This document shows, in pieces, positions 1 through 6,466 of a stretch of 10,942 nucleotides of DNA. This DNA comes from Acidobacteriaceae bacterium (GTDB taxonomy: Bacteria > Acidobacteriota > Terriglobia > Bryobacterales > Bryobacteraceae): the NCBI GenBank assembly GCA_019246575.1, contig JAFAQG010000461.1, forward strand, positions 1 through 10,942. The letters run 5' to 3'. The translations under genes and the position numbers were made by a program. Positions within the stretch are counted from its first letter, which is position 1. Every line of letters begins with the position of its first letter. The notes beneath the pieces were generated by a model. It did not search any database and was not told the DNA's origin. It saw nothing but the letters and a program-made list of their open reading frames with translations.

Positions 1-136
1 TAGCACGGCCCTATGTCAAGCGATTTGGGGTTAAGCTGCATTAATTCAAAGACTTACGACTTGTGACTCTAGAACTGCCGGGTGGCAAATCCGGTGCTTA
101 CCGCCGATCGAGGGCGCTTGATATGGTAGTTACCTC

Positions 137-1255
137 ATGCCAAACACCAGACGAGCAATCAGAGCTTCTGTAGTTTGCGTATTGATAACGTACGGGGCCC
201 AGGCGCAGACGCCGGGATCCGATGTCATTGTTTGCAAGACGGGCGAAAAGTTCGTGGGACACGTTGTCAGCTCGAACGATTCGTCCGTTGTATTTAAAAG
301 CGATGCTGCCGGGCAAGTGACGGTGGATTGGAGCAAAATTCAGGAACTCCATTCGCCGGAGAAGTTTGCCGTCATTCAAAAAGGCGTGAAGCTGCATGGG
401 GCGGAGGACGAAAACAAGGCGCCACAAGGAACGATCGCGGTGACTGATCAGCAGGTGCAGGTGACGGGCGGCGCGCAAGCAGCCGCGCAGACAATTCCGG
501 TGACAAATGTTGCGCAAGTTATCGACGAAGCTAGTTTCCGGCGAGCGTTTGAGCGGCGCAATTTTTTTCAGGCCTGGAACGGCGGCGCAACGGCCGGTAT
601 CGCGTACACGAATTCGACGCAGAAGAGCCAGAGCTACACGGCTGCAGTTAATTTGACCCGCGCAGTTCCGGGCGAGACCTGGCTGGATCAGAGAAGTCGC
701 ACCGTTGTTAGTTTTAACGAGGCTTACGGAAAGATTAGCCAGCCGGCGACACCAGTAACGAAAACGTCGATTGTGCACCTGGGTGTGGAGCAGGACTGGT
801 ATCTGAAGCCCAGACTGTTTGTGTTTGTACAGGGATTGTTCGATCACAACTATTCGCAGGGGCTAAATCTGCAGCAGGACTACGGGGGCGGCCTGGGATT
901 CGTTGTGTTGAAGAATGACAGGCACGAGTTCGATATTAAGGCCAGCCTGGATTACATAAATCAGCGCTTCACGATAGCGAGTCAAAACAAGAGCCTCATT
1001 GGGTCGACATTTGGGGAAGCTTACGTTTACAAGTTCGCGCACGGAGTTGTGTTTACCGAAAGCGGCAATTACATTCCCGCCTGGAACAATACGACTGCCT
1101 ATTCGGCTCTGGCGAATGCAAATTTGACGTTTCCGGTATATCACCGGGTCGGCTTCACTGTGGGAGGTATCGACAATTATTTGAACGATCCCCCGCTTGG
1201 TTTCAAGAAGAACTCCTTCACCTTGACGTTCGGCGCGAGCTATGGGATTCAGTGA
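137..1255 (+). CDS. DUF481-type outer-membrane beta-barrel protein
   Basis: The 372-residue product opens with a Sec signal peptide: basic N-region (RR at 5-6), hydrophobic stretch 10-19, then AQA|Q with likely cleavage after residue 23. Residues about 28-80 (DVIVCKTGEKFVGHVV, then VDWSKIQELHSP) match the small beta-rich 'write a key, raise a gate' repeat that precedes DUF481 in many proteins. Residues about 142-372 have alternating polar/aromatic strands typical of an outer-membrane barrel, ending TLTFGASYGIQ rather than with the usual terminal aromatic residue. The family resembles salt-induced outer-membrane proteins such as YdiY; the molecular function is not established. The ATG at 137 is the first in frame and gives a proper signal peptide, but has no clear Shine-Dalgarno. 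It lies in the same direction as the receptor gene 174 bases downstream, though that gene has its own likely promoter. Family call fairly sure, role unknown. Confidence 0.8.
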   Translation: MPNTRRAIRASVVCVLITYGAQAQTPGSDVIVCKTGEKFVGHVVSSNDSSVVFKSDAAGQVTVDWSKIQELHSPEKFAVIQKGVKLHGAEDENKAPQGTIAVTDQQVQVTGGAQAAAQTIPVTNVAQVIDEASFRRAFERRNFFQAWNGGATAGIAYTNSTQKSQSYTAAVNLTRAVPGETWLDQRSRTVVSFNEAYGKISQPATPVTKTSIVHLGVEQDWYLKPRLFVFVQGLFDHNYSQGLNLQQDYGGGLGFVVLKNDRHEFDIKASLDYINQRFTIASQNKSLIGSTFGEAYVYKFAHGVVFTESGNYIPAWNNTTAYSALANANLTFPVYHRVGFTVGGIDNYLNDPPLGFKKNSFTLTFGASYGIQ

Positions 1256-1330
1256 TTCAACCCTGCACGGATTCCTGCGCCTGATCTGAGGCAAGCCGAT
1301 TACATGGAAACAAACTAAGCGGCTCCAACG

Positions 1331-1364
1331 TTAGTACTCGAATGACGCGTCCTGAGGGTACTAA
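1331..1364. promoter_or_regulatory. Concentric 34-bp dyad, candidate operator
   Basis: Outer arms TTAGTAC (1331-1337) and GTACTAA (1358-1364) are perfect inverted repeats. The centre GACGCGTC (1344-1351) is itself a perfect palindrome, and both share the same centre at 1347.5. By hand, 26 of 34 positions obey the symmetry. No T-run follows, so it does not look like a terminator. It ends one base before a possible -35 box of the receptor gene, which would suit an activator or repressor site. The binding protein is unknown. Confidence 0.4.
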
Positions 1365-1394
1365 TTGCCAGCCTACGGTCACTCGCAGTAGAAA
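1365..1394 (+). promoter_or_regulatory. Possible sigma-70-type promoter of the receptor gene
   Basis: TTGCCA at 1365-1370 matches 5 of 6 bases of the -35 consensus. TAGAAA at 1389-1394, 18 bases downstream, matches 4 of 6 of the -10 consensus. A start near 1401 would give a leader of about 30 bases containing the Shine-Dalgarno. The -10 match is weak; the position between the dyad and the ribosome binding site is the main support. Confidence 0.3.
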
Positions 1395-1415
1395 AAGAGA
1401 TAAAGTAAAGCAATT

Positions 1416-1425
1416 AGGAGAGGGG
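1416..1425 (+). promoter_or_regulatory. Ribosome binding site of the receptor gene
   Basis: AGGAGAGGGG ends 4 bases before the ATG at 1430, with the AGGAG core 9 bases upstream of it. It is the clearest Shine-Dalgarno in the window and fixes the receptor start, because the resulting protein begins directly with a signal peptide. Confidence 0.75.
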
Positions 1426-1429
1426 CTCT

Positions 1430-4400
1430 ATGCTCAGACCGCGTCTGCTTTTGACGACCTTATTAGTGCCATTGCTCGCGCGCGCACAAAACACGTCGTG
1501 TGCGCTTTCCGGAAGCGTGCAGGACCCGAGCGGAGCTCCAGTACCGCTGGTCAGCGTAAAACTTACTGACGAAGCAAACAAATTTGTCCGCACCACGGCA
1601 ACGACAAACGACGGGTACTTCTCGTTCCCGGACCTGACACCGGCGACTTTCACGTTAACGATCGAGATGCAGGGGTTTAAGACGTACGAACAGAAAGGCA
1701 TCGGAATCGACGCGGGCGAGACACGGTCACTGCAGACCATCACATTGCAAGTGGGACAAGTGTCGGAATCGGTAACGGTGAATGCAGCGCCGGTAGCGGT
1801 GAATCTGGCGACGGGTGAACGGTCGGGGACGCTCACAGGCGATCAACTCGATCACATCGCTCTGCGGGGCCGCGATATTTTCGACGCGGTAAGCCTGATG
1901 CCGGGGGTGGTTGATACGACGGACGGGAGGGACGCGCCGAGCCCGACGAGCATCGGGGGCATTTACATCATGGGAGGCCGCAACGACTCGAAGAACATGA
2001 CGCTGGACGGGGTGACGAACCTTGACACGGGATCGAACGGAAGCGTTCACAACATGCCGTCAATGGACTCCGTAGCGGAGGTGAAGGTGCTGATGTCGGC
2101 GTACTCGGCTGAAAACGGCCGGAATCCGTCGTCGATCAATGTGATCACGAAGGGTGGGACTTCGGAATTCCATGGTCAGGCGGCCTGGTATTTCCGAAAC
2201 GAGGATCTGAACGCGAACAACTTCTTCAACAACGAGGCCGGGCAGCCGCGCACCGAATACCGCTATAACATTGCGAGCTACAGCATTGGCGGGCCGGTGA
2301 TTCTGCCGAAAATCCACCGCAGCCGGAATGGGCTTTTCTTCTTTTTCAACCAGGAGTTTCAGGAGCAGGTGACACAGTATGGAACGAAGGAGGTGACAGT
2401 ACCGACAGCGCTCGAGCGCCAGGGCAACTTCTCGCATTCCTATAACAGTAACGGGACCCTGATCAAGGTGAATGATCCGTTGAACGGAAAGAAACAATTT
2501 CCGGGAAACGTTATTCCTGCTTCGCGCTTGACGCCCATTGGCGAAGCGATCCTGAATATGTTTCCGTTGCCTAATTTCAAGGACCCGAATCCTGCGTACA
2601 CTTACAACTGGAATTACTTCGCTTCCGAAGCAGGTCCGGCGCCGCGGCGTACAGAGAGCGCACGGATCGACTATTCGCCTCGCCAGAACTGGCAGGTGTA
2701 TCTCACCCTCGGGAACAATGCGGACCGGAAGCAGCCGCCGTACGGAATATGGGTGGACGGAAAGCTGAATTTTCCCCTGACTCCGATCATCTTCCAGCAA
2801 CCGGGACGCGTGGCGACGCTGCACTCGATCAATACGATCTCGCCTTCCATGTTTAATGAAGCGTCGGTCGCTGTCAGCCAAAATACTTTGACATTCGTGC
2901 CCAAGAATCTGGATGCAGTGAACCGGACCAAGCTCGGGATTACGATTCCGCAGCGGAATCCGGCGCTGAATCCGCTGGACATCATTCCCGACATGAGCTT
3001 CAGCGGTATCCCGAACTATGCAGACCCGTCGCTCGACGACGGAACTCCGTACTATAACCGCAACACGATTTACAGCTTTGTGGACAACGTGAGCATGGTG
3101 CGGGGCACGCACACGATGAAGACGGGTGTCTATTATGAGCACACGCTGAAGATTCAGAGCGCAAGCCCGTTGACGCGCGGCAGCATCAGTTTCAATACGG
3201 ATGGGAACAACGCGTTGGACGCAAACAATGCCTATGCGAATGCGCTGCTCGGGAACTATGACAGCTACGCGGAAGCGACGGCGCGGCCACTGGGCCACTT
3301 CCTATTTACGAACCTGGAGTTCTTTGTTCAAGACACCTGGCGCATGAAGCCGAATTTATCTCTCGACTATGGTATGCGCTTTTATGCGGACCCGCCACAG
3401 TACGAAGCGGGCAATCAACTGGCGTCTTTTTCTATCGCGGCATACAACCCCGCGACAGCGCCTGTGCTTTTGCGCCCCGCCACCATCAACGGAGTCAAAG
3501 TAGCCCTGAATCCGGTTACGGGGCAGACGTTTAATTCGGGTTTGATCGGAGATTTCGCTCCCGGCATAGGCAATCCGGCGGATGGAAGCATCATCGGCGG
3601 AAAGAACGGCGTCCCGAGAGGCCTCTACACCATCAGTCCTTTGTACGTTGCGCCGCGCTTCGGTTTCGCATGGGATCCCTTCCGCACGGGGCGGACATCC
3701 ATCCGCGGGGGCGGAGGAATCTACTTCGACCGGATTGAAGGGAATCCGGTGATGGGCCAGTTGGGAAACCCACCGACAGTGTTCACGCCGACGCAGTATT
3801 ACGGAACGTTTTCGGACATTGCGGCAAGTGCGAGCGCGGGACTCCTTTCGCCCACTGGTACTCTGACCTCGCTCAGCGGCAAGGGGCACGAGCAAGCGGT
3901 ATACGACTTCAACTTGTCCATTCAGCGGCAGATCGGGAGCACGAACCTATTCGACATCGGGTATGCCGGCTCGCTCGGCCGGCATTTGCTCGAGGAGCAG
4001 AACATCAACCCGGTGCCGCTCGGCGCCAATTTCCTGAGCGTGAACCCGCAGGACAAGGATCCAACGACGACCAACAGCGCCCTGCCCGCGAATTTCCTCC
4101 GCCCTTATCAAGGGCTGGGCAATGTGATGCTGTATGAGTTCGCAACATCGTCGAATTATCATTCGCTGCTGGCGAGCTTCCAGCATAGGCTCAGCTCGGG
4201 GATGAATGTGAGCCTGTCCTACACGTTCAGCAAAGCGCTGGATGAGGCGGATGCCTATAGCGATGCGGTCGATCCGTTCATCAGCCCGCGTGCTCGAAAC
4301 TACGGGCCGGCGGGGTTCGACAGGAGGCACGTCTTCTCCGCGAATTTTTATTGGACGCTGCCGAAGCCGGGCACTCTCAAGGGTCTGCACAGCGTTCGCT

Positions 4401-4900
4401 GGTTAGTCGATAACTGGGAGCTGGCAGGCGTGGCGCGAATGAGCACGGGCGGGCCATTTACTCCCACTTACAGCCTGATTAATAGCATTACGTCCCCAAC
4501 CGGTTCGCCTTCCGAAACGGCGAGAGCTGAAGTTATTAACCCAAATGCACCGCTGGCCCAGCGATTTGGCCCTCCGCCTGAGCCGGCCGGTCTGAACGTT
4601 GTGCCCTGGTCGGTGTCATCCACTACGCCGCAACTGGGAAATCTCGGGAGAAACACTATTACCGGGCCCGGTGTGAACAACTGGGATCTCTCGCTGTACC
4701 GGACGCTCCATTTTGGAGAGCGTGTCACGACGTATCTGAGGTTCGAGACATATAATACGTTCAATCACAGCCAATTTTCGAAGAACGACGAGGCGCTGAA
4801 GTTCGATTCGCAAGGAAACCAGGCGAACCCGGCATTCGATCAGCCGACAACGGCGCGTCCGCCGAGGATAATTCAGCTTGCGGTAAGACTGAACTTTTAA
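1430..4900 (+). CDS. Oar-like TonB-dependent receptor with carboxypeptidase-regulatory domain
   Basis: This 1156-residue outer-membrane protein is of the large type common in Acidobacteriota. Residues 1-19 are a Sec signal peptide (RPRLLLTTLLVPLLARA). Residues about 25-110 form a CarboxypepD_reg-like beta-sandwich (LSGSVQDPSGAPVPLVSVKL, then NDGYFSFPDLTPATFTLTI). Residues about 130-248 match the TonB plug (LRGRDIF, LMPGVV, MGGRNDSKNMTLDGV, SSINVITKGGTSEFHG). The remainder is a 22-strand-type barrel, including the common FNQEFQEQ, FFVQDTWRMKPNLSLDYGMRF, APRFGFAWDPF and GPAGFDRRHVFSANF stretches, and ends in RLNF with the terminal Phe used for barrel insertion. Family knowledge says such receptors import bulky substrates with energy from TonB-ExbBD; the substrate here cannot be told. 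No TonB system genes lie in the window. The length is usual for the family and the frame is intact. Confidence 0.93.
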   Translation: MLRPRLLLTTLLVPLLARAQNTSCALSGSVQDPSGAPVPLVSVKLTDEANKFVRTTATTNDGYFSFPDLTPATFTLTIEMQGFKTYEQKGIGIDAGETRSLQTITLQVGQVSESVTVNAAPVAVNLATGERSGTLTGDQLDHIALRGRDIFDAVSLMPGVVDTTDGRDAPSPTSIGGIYIMGGRNDSKNMTLDGVTNLDTGSNGSVHNMPSMDSVAEVKVLMSAYSAENGRNPSSINVITKGGTSEFHGQAAWYFRNEDLNANNFFNNEAGQPRTEYRYNIASYSIGGPVILPKIHRSRNGLFFFFNQEFQEQVTQYGTKEVTVPTALERQGNFSHSYNSNGTLIKVNDPLNGKKQFPGNVIPASRLTPIGEAILNMFPLPNFKDPNPAYTYNWNYFASEAGPAPRRTESARIDYSPRQNWQVYLTLGNNADRKQPPYGIWVDGKLNFPLTPIIFQQPGRVATLHSINTISPSMFNEASVAVSQNTLTFVPKNLDAVNRTKLGITIPQRNPALNPLDIIPDMSFSGIPNYADPSLDDGTPYYNRNTIYSFVDNVSMVRGTHTMKTGVYYEHTLKIQSASPLTRGSISFNTDGNNALDANNAYANALLGNYDSYAEATARPLGHFLFTNLEFFVQDTWRMKPNLSLDYGMRFYADPPQYEAGNQLASFSIAAYNPATAPVLLRPATINGVKVALNPVTGQTFNSGLIGDFAPGIGNPADGSIIGGKNGVPRGLYTISPLYVAPRFGFAWDPFRTGRTSIRGGGGIYFDRIEGNPVMGQLGNPPTVFTPTQYYGTFSDIAASASAGLLSPTGTLTSLSGKGHEQAVYDFNLSIQRQIGSTNLFDIGYAGSLGRHLLEEQNINPVPLGANFLSVNPQDKDPTTTNSALPANFLRPYQGLGNVMLYEFATSSNYHSLLASFQHRLSSGMNVSLSYTFSKALDEADAYSDAVDPFISPRARNYGPAGFDRRHVFSANFYWTLPKPGTLKGLHSVRWLVDNWELAGVARMSTGGPFTPTYSLINSITSPTGSPSETARAEVINPNAPLAQRFGPPPEPAGLNVVPWSVSSTTPQLGNLGRNTITGPGVNNWDLSLYRTLHFGERVTTYLRFETYNTFNHSQFSKNDEALKFDSQGNQANPAFDQPTTARPPRIIQLAVRLNF

Positions 4901-4905
4901 CGGGT

Positions 4906-6036
4906 TTAGTAATCATACAAATGCTCGATCGCCATGCCATGGCTTTCGAGTAACGGAACTGTCTCGTGTAAGTCGGGGACTCTCGTGAGCAGGACGACCC
5001 GTGTTTTTGTTCGATCGGATAAGACGGGCTGCGAGAGCAGCAACTGTAAGTTCGGCGCAGGATTTGTCCAGCCGCTTGGAACAACTCCGGATAAGACAAT
5101 GAGCTCATTGCCGGCAATTTGACGGAAATGCGCGCCAGCCTCCATCAATGTTCGCGCGTCGGTCGTGAAAGTCTGGTAGCGAGGAATCTCGACGATGGCT
5201 GCGGTCGGCCCGAGGTCTTTCGCGAGGTGATCTGAGTAGATGCGGCCGAGGACGCCCTGTTTCGCCTCGGCAGGAAATTCGATCCAGGCGGCCGTGTTTA
5301 CGTCCTCGAAGCCATACGTGGCATGGGTTGCGAGTTCAATCAGCTCGCAGTAGACGGACTCGACCGCATAATCGAGCGAAAGCCAGATACGGCGCTCGAC
5401 GGTTCGTAAAAGGTGAGTTGCACGAAACGGCGTATACCGCCAGAGCCCATATAGAGCGTGTCTGAAGTGGAATTCATAGAACGGGCGCATGTGTACGAAG
5501 GCGGCGTAATTTGCGGCGACTTGGGCAGCATACTTATCCTCGGCTACCATTTGATTGCCGCTAGTCCATTCGCTTAAGCGCCCGATGGTTTTTTCATACA
5601 GGCCCTTCAGCGTATATTCGACGGCAAACGAGGAGCCGATAACGACGAGCATGATGTGGTCTCCGGTTGCGAACGGGTACACATTGCGCGTAGCGGCATA
5701 CATGCGCGAGTAAGCTTGCCAGAACTGGCCGATGTCGCCGAAGTAAGAATAGCTGGAGGGCAAAGATTTCTGTTGAAAGTCGGCCTTGGACTGGTAACTC
5801 CAGACGATGTACCACTCGGGATATGTGTAGAAGGTGTCGACCTCGTCGCGGCCATAGTTCGCGACACCTGCAGCCTTTCCCGGATGTCTGGCCGCTTCGG
5901 GCGTGGGCCTAAACAGAAGCTTGATGGCCGGCGAGGATAATGAGAACGCGACAATTCCGGCCAGCAAGAGAACGATTAGAATCGGTATGGCGCGGAGGAG
6001 AAGGTACAGCGCCCTACGCGTGCGTAGCAGCCGCAT
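4906..6036 (-). CDS. Conserved membrane-anchored protein of unknown function
   Basis: I do not recognise a named family for this 376-residue protein. It starts with a basic stretch and one strong membrane helix at about 14-36 (LLRAIPILIVLLLAGIVAFSL), with no signal-peptidase motif, so a bitopic inner-membrane protein with a large, probably extracytoplasmic domain is likely. That domain is rich in aromatic residues, with dense Trp/Tyr/His motifs (FYTYPEWYIVWSY, FGDIGQFWQAYSRMY, MRPFYEFHF, LIELATHATYGFEDV), which suggests a conserved fold. The C-terminal 100 residues are more ordinary alpha/beta sequence. The ATG at 6036 lies inside the upstream membrane-protein gene, overlapping it by 23 bases with only a weak GGGA ahead, so translational coupling is likely. 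Its stop codon lies 5 bases from the stop of the convergent receptor. That it is a real gene is well supported; its function is open. Confidence 0.8.
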   Translation of the reverse strand: MRLLRTRRALYLLLRAIPILIVLLLAGIVAFSLSSPAIKLLFRPTPEAARHPGKAAGVANYGRDEVDTFYTYPEWYIVWSYQSKADFQQKSLPSSYSYFGDIGQFWQAYSRMYAATRNVYPFATGDHIMLVVIGSSFAVEYTLKGLYEKTIGRLSEWTSGNQMVAEDKYAAQVAANYAAFVHMRPFYEFHFRHALYGLWRYTPFRATHLLRTVERRIWLSLDYAVESVYCELIELATHATYGFEDVNTAAWIEFPAEAKQGVLGRIYSDHLAKDLGPTAAIVEIPRYQTFTTDARTLMEAGAHFRQIAGNELIVLSGVVPSGWTNPAPNLQLLLSQPVLSDRTKTRVVLLTRVPDLHETVPLLESHGMAIEHLYDY

Positions 6037-6427
6037 GCAAATCCCGTTTGTCGACCTTGATCGCGATTAAGAATGCGAGCAGGGAGATGACCGCATGTGG
6101 AAGATTCACCATCAGGTTGGTCGCGGGCGAGATCAGGTGGGCATGCCGGACGACATATACGACGACGTCCGCGGCATAGAAGAATCCGAGAAACCAGAAG
6201 TAGGCGCGCGCCGCCCTCTGCCCGATCAAGCCGCTGATAAGGGCGAGTAACCCGAGCCCCAGGTGACCGATGTCCACGAAGGTGGTCATGGAAAAGAGGC
6301 CGAACATTTTTCCATTCGGGGCCATAATGCCGGGCACGTAATCGAGCGAATAAACAGCCAGGAACAACAACGCGAATGCAAAGGCACACTTGCGGAGTGC
6401 AGTAAGTCCCTGTTTCATGGACCTCAT
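6014..6427 (-). CDS. Small four-helix membrane protein, DUF4383-like
   Basis: This product of about 137 residues has four predicted membrane segments: about 10-26 (AFAFALLFLAVYSLDYV), 41-62 (FVDIGHLGLGLLALISGLIG), 68-86 (AYFWFLGFFYAADVVVYVV) and 100-122 (VNLPHAVISLLAFLIAI), with a charged tail. The GHLGLGLLAL and NLPHAVISLLA stretches, with His at the start of helices 2 and 4, resemble DUF4383-type small membrane proteins; this is a weak likeness from memory. The start may be the ATG at 6427 or the one at 6418. A GAGGT lies only 2 bases ahead of 6418, too close to be ideal, and neither start has a better site. Longer readings upstream are basic and Cys-rich and do not look like protein. It is the first gene of a two-gene operon and diverges from the oxidoreductase gene. 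Role unknown. Confidence 0.72.
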   Translation of the reverse strand: MRSMKQGLTALRKCAFAFALLFLAVYSLDYVPGIMAPNGKMFGLFSMTTFVDIGHLGLGLLALISGLIGQRAARAYFWFLGFFYAADVVVYVVRHAHLISPATNLMVNLPHAVISLLAFLIAIKVDKRDLHAAATHA

Positions 6428-6466
6428 CGTAACGTATCTGAACTGAGTCCCGGTATACTGCCGGGG
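6428..6466. promoter_or_regulatory. 39-bp divergent promoter region with inverted repeat
   Basis: This gap must drive both the minus-strand membrane operon and the plus-strand oxidoreductase, unless promoters lie inside the genes. TATACT at 6454-6459 is a 5/6 match to a -10 box and sits 7 bases before the ATG at 6467. On the minus strand TATACC (6457-6452) overlaps it, since the core GTATAC is self-complementary. The repeat CCCGG (6449-6453) / CCGGG (6461-6465) flanks the -10 box. No convincing -35 box is present for either direction. Confidence 0.4.

Noticed and set aside
79..95. CCGG...CCGG hairpin-like sequence upstream of the DUF481 gene
   Set aside because: Only 4-bp arms around a 9-base loop, no T-run and no promoter context; expected by chance.
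1..136. Search for an RNA gene, promoter pair or upstream gene tail at the left edge
   Set aside because: TTGTGA at 61-66 lacks a matching -10 box, TATGGT at 122-127 is a weak box, and no tRNA-like fold or coding stretch could be supported.
98..847. 249-codon minus-strand open frame opposite the DUF481 gene
   Set aside because: Low-complexity Arg/Leu/His composition and full overlap with a gene that has a signal peptide and recognisable domains.
1342..1569. 75-codon plus-strand open frame across the receptor start
   Set aside because: It overlaps the receptor signal peptide region in another frame, has no ribosome binding site and no recognisable features.
2060..3298. 412-codon minus-strand open frame inside the receptor gene
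   Set aside because: Its product is rich in Arg, Val, His and Ile with no domain or membrane pattern, and it lies wholly antisense to a clearly real TonB receptor; it is a mirror of that gene's codon bias.
6263..6466. Upstream extension of the oxidoreductase to an earlier ATG
   Set aside because: The added 68 residues are antisense to the small membrane protein gene and would bury the signal peptide; ATG 6467 fits far better.
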